Assembly: GCA_009379725.1 (NCBI GenBank)
Contig: WHTF01000023.1
Coordinates: 1 to 40,286 of the forward strand
Length of the DNA stretch: 40,286 nt
Reading direction: 5' to 3'
From: Deltaproteobacteria bacterium
Lineage (GTDB): Bacteria; Desulfobacterota; Binatia; UBA9968
Shown here: in pieces, positions 25,141 through 33,291 of the stretch
Numbering within the stretch: the first letter of the stretch is position 1
Layout of the letters: each line of letters opens with the position of its first letter
Program-made: the position numbers and the translations under genes
The notes under the pieces: model-generated
What the model saw: only the letters and a program-made list of their open reading frames with translations
Told to the model about the DNA's origin: nothing
Databases searched by the model: none

Positions 25141-25164
25141 CTCAGTATGACCTCGCGCTCAGAC

Positions 25165-27006
25165 TTACTGCGATTCTGCATTCGCATGCAAGACCGTGCC
25201 GAGCAGACGGCCGATGCATTCCGGCGAAAGATCGCTTTTATTCATAATGGCGCAGGTCTGACCCTCAAGCTGCAACCGCTCCTGGTCCGTGATCACGGCC
25301 GATGTTACCACCACGACCGGAATGTCCCGCGTCGCCGGGTTGGCTTTGATCCGGTCCAACACTTGGTAACCTGAGAGATCCGGCATATTGAGGTCGAGGA
25401 TAACCAGATTTGGCTGTGTTTCGCGCATCAACCGCATGCCGTCGGCGCCGTTATCCACCTCGTCGAACTGGCAGGGCTGATCTTTGAGCAGTCGCGTGAT
25501 GACATAACGAGCCGCCGGCTCATCGTCGATGATCAGTACCCGCGTACGTTTTATTGCCTCGTCCTTATTGGGCCGCTGTTCTGAAAGATAACGTCCCGCC
25601 CCGGTCAAATCTTCATCGGGTTCCGACAAATCCTGATGGTTTGCCGACACCGCTGGCGGTCTGCGCGTATAGTAAATAGGAACCGTGACGGAGAATGTTG
25701 AGCCGACGCCGACCGCGCTGACCAGACCGATTGTGCCGTCAAGCAAACTCGCCAACTGGCGGCACAGCGGCAAACCGAGTCCGGTGCCTTTAATGTTGCG
25801 GTGTGCCGGATTGTCGAGCTGGACAAATTCCTCAAAGATCCTCGACTGATCCTCGGGAGCGATTCCTGGCCCGGAATCGGAAACCGCGAAGGTGACCATC
25901 TGGTCCGCCTCATTCAACGTCGCTGTGACACGGATCACACCGCGTTCAGTGAACTTCAGCGCGTTGGAAATGAAATTCCGCAAAATCTGCGAAAGCTTCC
26001 CTTCATCGGCATACAGAAGGGGAATTCCGGTGGGTTTGTCGAACACCAGACGCACGGTTTGACTGATGAGCAACGGGCGCAGCATGCCGCGTAGCGCGCT
26101 GAAAAGATTGCTCGCCTCGAACTCCACCGAGCGGATTTCAACTTTACCGGCCTCGATCTTAGCCAGATCAAGCAAATCGTTTACCAATTCCGCAAGCGCT
26201 TCCCCGCCTTTGCGGATAAAACCGACCTGTTTTTCTTGTTCGCCGGTCAACTCGCCATCCGCCCGTTCGAGCAGCAACGCCGACAACGCAAGAATCGAAT
26301 TCACCGGAGTGCGGAACTCATGGCTCATATTGGAGAGAAACCGCGATTTCATTTCGTCGGCGCGCCGCAAGTGGCTCGCCTTTTCATCAAGCTCGGCGTA
26401 CAGAGCCATAACGCCGCAGTTGGTGTCCTCGAGCTCGCGATTGACATGCGCCAGTTCGTCCTGGCGCTCGCGCAGTTCCGCCAAGGCGCGCACCAGCTCC
26501 TGATTTTGCTGTTGAATTTCTTGCAACGGGCCCTGCGGCTGCTGCTGCGCCAGGCGCTCGACAATCGAGCGCAATGATAGGTTAGTCACGGGCGCAGCCT
26601 GGCGTGGCAAGATCTTCTTCAGCAGGATCGTAGTCCCTTGGCCGGAGGTCGAGTGAATATCGCACCGATCTACGAGCCGGCGCGCGCCGATGATGCCCAG
26701 CCCCATGCCGGTTTGCGAGTGGTACCTGCCGTCAAGTATTTCTTTGAGATTGGCAATGCCCGGCCCATCGTCACTGATGCGTACCAAAAACAGTTGCGGC
26801 GCGGCGCGCCCTTCGATCTGGAACTCCACCTTGCCCGCGCCGGCATAGGCGAAAGCGTTGCGCGCCAGTTCGGAAACGGCGGTCGCCAGGCGGGTTTGAT
26901 CTTGATTATCAAAGCCTAGCAGCGCGGCAATTTGCCGCGCCCGCTGGCGCGCCAAAACGACATCGTGCTCGTATTGAATGGTAACGGTAGTGATGGAGTA
27001 ACTCAT
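25165..27006 (-). CDS. RsbT-like ATPase fused to HisKA-HATPase-REC hybrid kinase
   Basis: A 613-residue protein; the ATG at 27006 (MSYSITTVTIQYEHDVVLAR) is chosen because it starts the RsbT/RsbW-type domain and lies 13 bases after the preceding gene. Residues 8-135 are a serine-kinase-like ATPase of the RsbT type (SELARNAFAYAGAGK with Asn50, SDDGPGI with Asp80, and GMGLGIIGARRL). A long coiled coil (150-220) leads to HisKA with His229 (FLSNMSHEFRTPVNSI), then HATPase (~338-445; NFISNALKFTE, DSGPGIA, GTGLGLPL) and a C-terminal receiver with Asp538 (LVILDLNMPDLSGYQ). It thus carries two ATPase folds of the same superfamily, one as a stressosome-type switch and one as a histidine kinase, and links the two signalling modes in one chain. 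Confidence 0.9.
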   Translation of the reverse strand: MSYSITTVTIQYEHDVVLARQRARQIAALLGFDNQDQTRLATAVSELARNAFAYAGAGKVEFQIEGRAAPQLFLVRISDDGPGIANLKEILDGRYHSQTGMGLGIIGARRLVDRCDIHSTSGQGTTILLKKILPRQAAPVTNLSLRSIVERLAQQQPQGPLQEIQQQNQELVRALAELRERQDELAHVNRELEDTNCGVMALYAELDEKASHLRRADEMKSRFLSNMSHEFRTPVNSILALSALLLERADGELTGEQEKQVGFIRKGGEALAELVNDLLDLAKIEAGKVEIRSVEFEASNLFSALRGMLRPLLISQTVRLVFDKPTGIPLLYADEGKLSQILRNFISNALKFTERGVIRVTATLNEADQMVTFAVSDSGPGIAPEDQSRIFEEFVQLDNPAHRNIKGTGLGLPLCRQLASLLDGTIGLVSAVGVGSTFSVTVPIYYTRRPPAVSANHQDLSEPDEDLTGAGRYLSEQRPNKDEAIKRTRVLIIDDEPAARYVITRLLKDQPCQFDEVDNGADGMRLMRETQPNLVILDLNMPDLSGYQVLDRIKANPATRDIPVVVVTSAVITDQERLQLEGQTCAIMNKSDLSPECIGRLLGTVLHANAESQ

Positions 27007-27019
27007 CGGTTTAGTTCCC

Positions 27020-28054
27020 TCAACGCCACTCTTTTGCCGCCAGTACCGTGACATCGTCGCGGTCGCGGACAAAATCGCGATAGAGCACACCGGCAATGAC
27101 ACTCGGATGGCGCTGCATCAAACCGGGATAGGCCTGAAGATCCCACCGGCTCATCAATCCGTCGGAGTGCATGATCAATAGGGAATCCGCAGTCCAGGGA
27201 TAGGTGAACTCAGAGATCTTGCGCACGGCATGACCGGCGATACCGTTATAAGAAACCAGATGGCGCAGGCCACTACCGGTAACAATAGTCGCTGAGATAT
27301 TGCCTATACCGCAATAACGCAGCACCTGCTGCGTAAAATTGACTTCCGCTACGGCAATTGCTGCGCCGCGCGTGCCGCGTAACGCGTCGTGGGCATATTC
27401 AATGATGACAGCGGGAGCTTTTGTTCTGTGCTCGCGCACGCTGGCGACGGCTTGTTCAGCCGCCTCCGCCGCACCCAGGCCATGACCCAAGCCATCGACC
27501 AGCACGAAAATGCATCGATCCGCCAAGGGCTCGTAGCCCCATCCATCACCGCAACGTTCCTCGCCCGGCATGGGCATACAAACCGCGCCGACTTCGATTT
27601 GATCTGTGGGCGCGCCGCCGAGCTTACCGGCCCAGAATCGTGCCATCACCGCGGTTCCCTTACCAGGAGCTGTTTGGACATCAAGTTCGCTGGCAAGCCG
27701 CGCGATCGCGCCAAGACCGGTGCCGGCACTGCCGGCGGTCGAATAGCCGTCGCGCAAGCACTGGGTAAAATTGCCGATGCCCGCGCCGCGGTCAAGCGAC
27801 AATAATTCTACACCGCGCGCGAATTCTACACCGCGCGCGCTGTGGTCAGCCAACGGCCGCACGACGATTTTACCGCCGCTGGCGTGCTTGAGTAAGTTGG
27901 TTGACAGCTCCGTCGTGGCGATCGCGACGCTGCCGGCGGCCGACTCGCTAAAACCCGCTCCTTTAGCCAATTGGGCGGCGAACCGCCGCACCTCCGCGGT
28001 GTGACTTGCTTCGCTGATTTCAAAGGCCCGCTGCCGCTCCCAATCAGGAATCAT
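27020..28054 (-). CDS. rsbX: SpoIIE-type phosphatase with N-terminal RsbT/RsbW-like ATPase
   Basis: A 344-residue protein. Residues 10-140 form an HATPase of the RsbT/RsbW type (ATTELSTNLLKHASGGK with Asn53; SLDRGAGIG with Asp88; TGLGAIARLA). Residues 150-344 are a PP2C phosphatase of the RsbX/SpoIIE kind with metal-binding acids Asp170 (GDGW), Asp187 (VDGLGHGLG), Asp298 (HSDGL) and Asp334 (RDDVTVL). In a stressosome, RsbX removes phosphate from RsbS and RsbR to reset the complex; the fused ATPase part is uncommon. Residues 73-84 contain a 6-residue duplication (ARGVEF ARGVEL) from an 18-base DNA repeat. It overlaps rsbT by 4 bases (ATGA). Confidence 0.9.
   Translation of the reverse strand: MIPDWERQRAFEISEASHTAEVRRFAAQLAKGAGFSESAAGSVAIATTELSTNLLKHASGGKIVVRPLADHSARGVEFARGVELLSLDRGAGIGNFTQCLRDGYSTAGSAGTGLGAIARLASELDVQTAPGKGTAVMARFWAGKLGGAPTDQIEVGAVCMPMPGEERCGDGWGYEPLADRCIFVLVDGLGHGLGAAEAAEQAVASVREHRTKAPAVIIEYAHDALRGTRGAAIAVAEVNFTQQVLRYCGIGNISATIVTGSGLRHLVSYNGIAGHAVRKISEFTYPWTADSLLIMHSDGLMSRWDLQAYPGLMQRHPSVIAGVLYRDFVRDRDDVTVLAAKEWR
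27804..27839. repeat. 18-base perfect tandem repeat inside the phosphatase gene
   Basis: AATTCTACACCGCGCGCG occurs at 27804-27821 and 27822-27839, in frame, duplicating six residues in the ATPase domain just before the G1 box. The two copies are identical, which points to a very recent duplication or a slippage event; an alternate allele without it may exist. Confidence 0.85.
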
Positions 28055-28461
28055 AATTTGTTCCAGCGCAGAATGGTCACGGTAGTGCCTTGTCCGGGCC
28101 GCGAATCGATGGCGAACTCGTTGGCCAACCGCTTCGCGCCGCCGAGCCCCAATCCCAGTCCTGCGCCGGTGCTAAAACCGTCCTTCATGGCCTGCTCCAT
28201 ATCGGCGATGCCCGGTCCCTGATCGGAGAACGTGAGACGCAGCCCGCGCCGGGTGTCACTGTTGAGCGCCTCCATGCGGAGTTCCCCGCCGCCGCCATAA
28301 ACCATGGTGTTACGTGCTAGCTCGCTGGCGGCTGTGACCACCTTGGTCTGATCGACCAGGCTGAAGCCCAGCGATACCGCCCATTCACGGACGATCTGCC
28401 GAACCCTCATGACATCGATCGATGATCGGATCGGTGCGCTCTCATCCTTGAGAACCACCAT
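28051..28461 (-). CDS. rsbT: RsbT-type serine kinase, stressosome switch protein
   Basis: A 136-residue stand-alone ATPase of the GHKL fold. Motifs: N box SELARNTMVYGGGGE (Asn51), G1 SDQGPGIAD (Asp80) and the glycine loop GAGLGLGLGGAKRL. RsbT is held by the RsbR-RsbS core; on stress it phosphorylates both proteins, leaves the complex and activates a downstream partner. AAGGAG lies 8 bases before the ATG. It overlaps rsbS by 20 bases and the phosphatase gene by 4, so the three should be translated together. In Firmicutes the released RsbT activates RsbU; here the neighbours suggest the fused phosphatase or the hybrid kinases as targets (inference). Confidence 0.93.
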   Translation of the reverse strand: MVVLKDESAPIRSSIDVMRVRQIVREWAVSLGFSLVDQTKVVTAASELARNTMVYGGGGELRMEALNSDTRRGLRLTFSDQGPGIADMEQAMKDGFSTGAGLGLGLGGAKRLANEFAIDSRPGQGTTVTILRWNKL

Positions 28462-28831
28462 TGAAGTGCTCCTTGTCTGCGAATGACGCCATCAGCATCG
28501 CCATAGCTGTGTCCATATTCAGCGCCGTCTTCACGCCGCTAAGCGTCATGCCCAATTCCACGAGCGTGATGGCCACCGCAGGCCGCATGCCGACCACCAC
28601 GGTTTCGGCGTCGAGCACGCGCGCCATGCCGGCGATATTAGCGATCATTCGGCCCATAAACGAGTCGACGATTTCCAGGGACGAAATATCGATTAAGACG
28701 CCGTGGGCGCGATCTTGAACGATGCGCTCGGTCAAATCGTCTTGCAGCGTCATTGCCAGCCGGTCGTGCATGTCCACCTGAATAGTGACCAATAGCACAC
28801 GGCCCATTTTCAGAATTGGAATCCGTTCCAT
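28442..28831 (-). CDS. rsbS: RsbS, STAS-domain stressosome scaffold
   Basis: A 129-residue single STAS domain; the ATG at 28831 (MERIPILKMGRVLLVTIQVD) has GGAGG 7 bases upstream, and the longer upstream frame is a non-coding artefact. The phosphorylation loop is LIDISSLEIVDSFMGR with Ser57, equivalent to Ser59 of B. subtilis RsbS. The region GMRPAVAITLVELGM is the usual continuation. RsbS binds and holds RsbT until its serine is phosphorylated. The gene is 14 bases downstream of rsbR. Confidence 0.94.
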   Translation of the reverse strand: MERIPILKMGRVLLVTIQVDMHDRLAMTLQDDLTERIVQDRAHGVLIDISSLEIVDSFMGRMIANIAGMARVLDAETVVVGMRPAVAITLVELGMTLSGVKTALNMDTAMAMLMASFADKEHFNGGSQG

Positions 28832-28845
28832 TGGAAAGACCTCCG

Positions 28846-29706
28846 TCACTCTTTCACCCCTACGCGTGTCACCCTTGCGCCGGTGCGCTGGAGCGCGACG
28901 GCAAAAGCATCGGCCAGCGTCGCTTTGGTAATAACATCGGCGAGGTTGACGCCCAGGTGAACGATAGTCTGGGCGATCTGCGGGCGAATCCCGCTGATGA
29001 TGCAATCGGCGCCCATCAGCCGGGCGGCGGCGACCGTCTTCAGAAGATGTTGCGCGACCAGGGTGTCGACGGTGGGTACGCCGGTGATGTCGATGATGGC
29101 GATCGACGCGCCGGTTTGCACCACCTTCTCCAATAAACGTTCCATCACGACTTGCGTGCGTGCGCTGTCGAGCGTGCCGATCAACGGCAGCGCAACGATA
29201 TGATCCCAAAGCTGGACCACCGGGGTCGATAGCTCCAGGAGTTCCTGTTGCTGGCGCGCGATGACTGATTCCCGGCTCTGCTGGTATGCCTCCACTGTGT
29301 AGAGACCGAGCTTATCGAGCAGCGTGGTGGTCGACCAAACCTCTCGGCTCAGTTCTTCAACGTCATTGAGTTCACGCCGCAGTGTGTCAAAAAGGGGCTG
29401 CTTGAGCGAAAAAACGAACATGGCAGTTTCAGAGGGACTAAAGCCTTGCATCGCCCGGCTACGCGAAACCTCGGCTAGCATCTCTTTGGCCGATTTCCAA
29501 GCCGCGGCATCGGCGCCGGGCCCGCTCTGCTGCGAGACTTCGATAAAGAGCTGCAAAAATTCGCGCGACTGTTCGCGCAGATCGCTCTCCTTCATCAGGT
29601 CCGCTCGCCAGGTCATCGACGACATTTGATACGATAACCACTTCTGCAAAACATCTTGCTCGTGTTTTTTAAGAAGCTGCGCCACTTTTGATTCTTGTTC
29701 TGCCAT
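28846..29706 (-). CDS. rsbR: RsbR-family stressosome sensor protein (RsbRD_N-STAS)
   Basis: A 286-residue protein; ATG at 29706 with a GGGGAAGAAGG ribosome site. The N-terminal ~140 residues match the RsbRD_N helical domain (LLKKHEQDVLQKWLSYQ, DLREQSREFLQLFIEV, GFSPSETAMFVFSLKQPLFD), which is thought to be the stress-input module. The C-terminal STAS domain (~155-280) keeps both phospho-threonine positions: Thr161 (ELSTPVVQLWD) and Thr215 (ITGVPTVDTLVAQH). RsbR assembles with RsbS into the 1.8 MDa stressosome core. No haem, LOV or other cofactor domain is attached, so the signal is unknown. It is the first gene of the operon. Confidence 0.93.
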   Translation of the reverse strand: MAEQESKVAQLLKKHEQDVLQKWLSYQMSSMTWRADLMKESDLREQSREFLQLFIEVSQQSGPGADAAAWKSAKEMLAEVSRSRAMQGFSPSETAMFVFSLKQPLFDTLRRELNDVEELSREVWSTTTLLDKLGLYTVEAYQQSRESVIARQQQELLELSTPVVQLWDHIVALPLIGTLDSARTQVVMERLLEKVVQTGASIAIIDITGVPTVDTLVAQHLLKTVAAARLMGADCIISGIRPQIAQTIVHLGVNLADVITKATLADAFAVALQRTGARVTRVGVKE

Positions 29707-30053
29707 CCTTCTTCCCCTTTGTTCCGCTGTATGCCTTGTAATAACTCGACTGCCGCAATTAGATGTTGACACCTCTTGCGAAACTCTTATAGGTAGCGCG
29801 CTGTTAGCAAATGAACAACCGAAATGCCGTGAATGTAATTTCTATCAAACTGAGTCGCAAATAGTAAAGCACAGCGAAAATAGCATTGTGCTCGTCTGGA
29901 AAACGGGAATGAGTCGACCGGCTAATTCAAAGGGTGCAGCCGGCACACCTCCGGCCCTAATTAATTGGAGATGGAATAGAAATAGCCGGGGGGGTAGAAG
30001 AGAGAAAGGGCGGGATTTTCTAATCGATAAGCTGAGGATTCGTGGCAAGATTA
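29707..30053. other. intergenic region upstream of the stressosome operon
   Basis: These 347 bases lie between the stop of the sigma-54 activator gene and rsbR and must hold the operon promoter unless transcription runs through from the activator. I cannot see a good promoter on the minus strand, and there is no TGGCAC-N5-TTGCA sigma-54 site. A rightward TTGACA-16-TATAGG pair is listed separately. ORFs here show no protein signature. Confidence 0.45.
29766..29793 (+). promoter_or_regulatory. weak candidate rightward promoter
   Basis: TTGACA (29766-29771) and TATAGG (29788-29793) are separated by 16 bases. No rightward gene follows before the antisense of the activator gene, so if active it would make a non-coding or antisense transcript. 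Chance matches of this quality are common in 347 bases. Confidence 0.2.
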
Positions 30054-31583
30054 TCAGGCGTCGCTTTTTTTGGGGACGATTCGCTCGGTGAGGTCATTTT
30101 TTTGCTTAAAACGTTTCTTGTCCAGACCGTAGGTGCGCATCTTGCGGGAAAGGGTTCTCACGCCGATTCGGCAGCTCTTTGCAGTCAAGCCGACATTGCC
30201 GCCAAAATCATCCAGCTTTTGGGCAAGATATTGTTTTTCCTGTTCCTCCAGCCATTGATTCAATGGCGCGCAGAAGGCGCTGCCGCTCTTGTTCGGATGC
30301 ATGTCGTAGCTTATATCCGGCAGGTCCACGTGTTCGATCGTTCGCCCGGCATTGAGAACGATGGCGCGCTCGAGCACATTTTGCAGTTCGCGAATATTTC
30401 CCGGCCAAGGGTAATCCAACAATCGCCTCATGGCTTGCTTGGAAATCGACGTCACCCCCTTACGCGCAGCCACTGGATGGCGATGAAGAAAGTCCTGCAC
30501 TAGAAGAGGAATATCCACTTTTCTTTTATGTAAGGGAATCAAGTGGATGGGGATTACATTGACCCGGTAGTAAAAATCCGAGCGCATTTTCCCCTCGGCG
30601 ACGAGCATTTTCAGAGGGATGTTGGTGGCGGTAATAACGCGCATATCGACATGAATATTAGCGCTTCCGCCAAGCCGCTGCACTTTTTGATCTTCGAGAA
30701 CGCGGAGTAATTTACCTTGCATGACAATCGAAATACTCTCAATTTCATCGAGAAACAGGGTACCGCCGTGGGCGAGCTCGATCTTGCCTGCTTTGGATTG
30801 CACGGCCCCTGTAAATGCGCCTCTTTCATAACCGAAGAGCTCGCTTTCGAGAAGAGACTCGGGAAATCCCGCGCAATTGATCGTGACAAACGGCTTGTCG
30901 CGGCGGCTGCTATGATAGTGGACGGCGCTGGCGACCAATTCTTTGCCGGTTCCCGTTTCTCCTTCAATCGAAACTGTCATCTCCGTAGGCGCAACCATCC
31001 GAATGATTTCAAACATGCGGTGCATTTCAGCGGTTTTGCTGAGCATTCCGCCGAATTCGGAGCCGTTCTTGAGACCGCGCCGCAGGTGGCGAATCTCCAT
31101 GTAGACTCTGGTTTTTTCCAGCGCCGCACGAGTGGATTCCTGCACTGCGCCGAGATCGAAAGGCTTCACGACGAAATCGGCGGCCCCATGCTTGAGCACA
31201 TTGATCGCGGTGTCGATGTCCGAAAATCCGGTAATCGCGATTACCGGAACATCAGGAAAATTTTCCTGCATGTTGGCAATTAAATCGATTCCGCTTAACC
31301 CGGGCAGCTTGATATCGGTGATGACAAAATCGATGTTGCCTTCGGCGAGCTGTGCAAGAGCCTCTTCAGCCGACGAGACGGGCACGACGGTGTAGCCGCT
31401 ATGAGTATATAACCGGACCAGCTGGCTGCGTATCGTCGGATCGTCGTCGACGACCATCACGTTGGGAATTAAGGAACTGACAGGGCTGCTTGGACGCGCC
31501 GGCGAACTACCGCCTGTCAGAGGCTTTGCAGGGCTACCCGCCCACCATGCGGTCCGGTATTTTTCGATTTCAGCTAAAGCCAT
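30054..31583 (-). CDS. NtrC-family sigma-54 response regulator
   Basis: A 509-residue protein with a ~40-residue N-terminal extension, a receiver (~40-155, phospho-Asp90 in FVITDIKLPGLSGID), an AAA+ sigma-54 interaction domain (~178-410) and a Fis-type HTH (GGNVGLTAKSCRIGVRTLSRKM near residue 470). Walker A is GETGTGKE (208-215), the sigma-54 loop is GAFTGA (255-260), Walker B TLFLDE (275-280), and PWPGNIREL closes the AAA+ part. All parts needed for activation of sigma-54 promoters are present. The gene lies 48 bases downstream of the degenerate PAS kinase gene, which is the natural partner. It is upstream of rsbR on the same strand, so it may drive the stressosome operon, but no target site is visible. 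Confidence 0.94.
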   Translation of the reverse strand: MALAEIEKYRTAWWAGSPAKPLTGGSSPARPSSPVSSLIPNVMVVDDDPTIRSQLVRLYTHSGYTVVPVSSAEEALAQLAEGNIDFVITDIKLPGLSGIDLIANMQENFPDVPVIAITGFSDIDTAINVLKHGAADFVVKPFDLGAVQESTRAALEKTRVYMEIRHLRRGLKNGSEFGGMLSKTAEMHRMFEIIRMVAPTEMTVSIEGETGTGKELVASAVHYHSSRRDKPFVTINCAGFPESLLESELFGYERGAFTGAVQSKAGKIELAHGGTLFLDEIESISIVMQGKLLRVLEDQKVQRLGGSANIHVDMRVITATNIPLKMLVAEGKMRSDFYYRVNVIPIHLIPLHKRKVDIPLLVQDFLHRHPVAARKGVTSISKQAMRRLLDYPWPGNIRELQNVLERAIVLNAGRTIEHVDLPDISYDMHPNKSGSAFCAPLNQWLEEQEKQYLAQKLDDFGGNVGLTAKSCRIGVRTLSRKMRTYGLDKKRFKQKNDLTERIVPKKSDA

Positions 31584-31630
31584 ATCGATCCACTTATACT
31601 CGTTTGAAATTGTAAATCAATGAGTTGCCA

Positions 31631-32794
31631 CTACGAAGGATGGGCAATGTCGGAAACGCGAATCGATAACGAAAATACACCGCGGTTCGATTGCTCTTTA
31701 CGAAAGACGATTTTACCGAAGTGACGCCTGAGGATCTGTTGAGCCACCGCCATGCTCAGCCCGACTCGATGGCCGTTAACGTTGCAGTAGGGACGAAAGA
31801 CATCTCCCTCTTCCACCTGCAATGAAGTCGATGAGGAGCTGACGATGTTCAGCTCGATGTACTTTTCCCCGTCCTGCCGGCGCATGCCGGCTTCGATGTT
31901 AAGTTCCCCCCCCTTGGCAAGAAGCGCCCGTGAAAAATCAATAACCTCGGTCAGAGCTCTGCCGAACTGCCAGTCCAACGGTACTTTTGGCAGAGATTCT
32001 TTCAGCGTCACGCCGGCGCGGATACCGTGCGCGGCCATCTCCTTCTCTCTGCTCTGAATCACCTGGGTCAGTACCGATGCAGGATCTTCGGTCCTAAGAT
32101 CATCGAAGGGAGGAAAAAAATACTCGTGAATCTCATGAGCCAGACTTCGGACTTGATTTATTCCTCGATAAATAGCCTCGGCGCTATCGGCAGGTACGGC
32201 GCCGGAAATTCGCAAGATATCCACCTCACCGCGGATCGCCTGAAGATTATTGCCGATCTCATGGGTCAAGCCGCGCATCAAGTTGCGCACCTGACCTGCT
32301 CTTGCAAGAATATTTTCGGATGCCGCCTCCTCAGTGTACAGAGTCCATATGTCCGGCTTTTCTACATCGCGCCGGAAGTAAGGGAAAGAGACCTCCCTCA
32401 ACCGCCGGTCTTGTACTTGATTTTTAGGCAGGAAACGATACCGGAGTGATGCCTTGGTCGCGCCGCTTTGCAGGTTCTTCCATGCGCTCAAAAACTCTTT
32501 GCGATCCTCCTGATGAATCCGATCCAACCAGAGAGAATGATCTTGAAGAAAATCATGCTCGCAGAAACCCAATAATTCCCGTGTGGCATCGTTAAAAACG
32601 CAAGAGCGTCGATCCAGGCTCCATAGTGCCGCCGGAATCGGTAGAAGCTCGATCACGGTTCCGGCTTCGACCGGCGCCGTCCTCAAGGAGCCAGCACTCC
32701 GCTCCTCGCTCGCGGGACGCATCAGGTCGCCTCGAGTAGGTGGATTTTGCTTTTCTTTACTTCCGCGAAGAGTTCGAAGATTGCTCGCCGTCAT
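31631..32794 (-). CDS. PAS histidine kinase with degenerate ATPase domain
   Basis: A 387-residue soluble protein; ATG 32794 is the first in frame, while an internal ATG at 32722 has a better GAGG site and may be the real start. A PAS domain occupies ~45-155 (VIELLPIPAALWSLDRRSCVFND). HisKA follows with His in LMRGLTHEIGNNLQAI (around residue 178). The HATPase domain (~270-380) is strange: the N-box is ALTEVIDFSRALL without the essential Asn, the G1 DxGxG is replaced by NIVSSSSTSLQ, and only a GHRVGLSMAVAQQIL segment recalls the G2 loop. ATP binding should be lost or strongly weakened. It may act as a phosphatase or a phospho-acceptor for the downstream NtrC-type regulator. Confidence 0.85.
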   Translation of the reverse strand: MTASNLRTLRGSKEKQNPPTRGDLMRPASEERSAGSLRTAPVEAGTVIELLPIPAALWSLDRRSCVFNDATRELLGFCEHDFLQDHSLWLDRIHQEDRKEFLSAWKNLQSGATKASLRYRFLPKNQVQDRRLREVSFPYFRRDVEKPDIWTLYTEEAASENILARAGQVRNLMRGLTHEIGNNLQAIRGEVDILRISGAVPADSAEAIYRGINQVRSLAHEIHEYFFPPFDDLRTEDPASVLTQVIQSREKEMAAHGIRAGVTLKESLPKVPLDWQFGRALTEVIDFSRALLAKGGELNIEAGMRRQDGEKYIELNIVSSSSTSLQVEEGDVFRPYCNVNGHRVGLSMAVAQQILRRHFGKIVFRKEQSNRGVFSLSIRVSDIAHPS

Positions 32795-32924
32795 GAATCA
32801 AAGAGAATACTAGCTCTCCTCCGCGGTGTTCTTTGTAACCGTATCACTGATAGGAAACGTTCGTCAATAGAACGAAGTATTGCTCATCGTAACGATTCAA
32901 AAAAGATGTCTAGATCGCGACCAT

Positions 32925-33116
32925 TCAGTTGAGCGCAACAGAACGAGAACAGTCGAACTCTTCGGTTTTGAGCCCGAGCCGCCGCGCCTGTATGCCACAG
33001 GAATCGCAGACAACCATGTCGAGTAAAATGACACCATCTTCTTCGCTCGTAACCCGGTGAGCGTTGCCGAAAAACAAATCGCCACAATGGTCACAAATGG
33101 GACTGATCATTTTCAT
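32925..33116 (-). CDS. small zinc-ribbon protein, hypothetical
   Basis: A 63-residue protein from ATG 33116 (an in-frame ATG two codons later is possible). Two Cys pairs, Cys8-x2-Cys11 (ICDHCGD) and Cys37-x2-Cys40 (VCDSCG), are set around a beta hairpin (AHRVTSEEDGVILLDMVV), the layout of a four-cysteine zinc ribbon. The ribosome site is weak. Similar short proteins with the phrase VTSEEDGVILLDM are, from memory, common hypothetical proteins in deltaproteobacterial-type genomes. Function unknown; it could be a small regulatory partner of the kinase just downstream. Confidence 0.6.
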   Translation of the reverse strand: MKMISPICDHCGDLFFGNAHRVTSEEDGVILLDMVVCDSCGIQARRLGLKTEEFDCSRSVALN

Positions 33117-33291
33117 GGCTCTGAAATCAGGCAAGGAATATGCCATCTGTGTACTCGTCCAGGCATGAAAGCAGGTCTGTAAACTCTGTCCCAGACGTTG
33201 CAAATTCGGGACGAACCAGCAACTGCGTGTTTCAGGGACGAGATATATTCTAGGACCGAGCCGTAGGAAAATTGCCGGCTGTTGTAGGAGA

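Noticed and set aside
28442-29209. 255-codon frame upstream of RsbS as a longer protein
   Set aside because: The part before residue 127 is Arg/His-rich antisense-type sequence overlapping rsbR; the STAS protein starts at 28831 with a perfect ribosome site.
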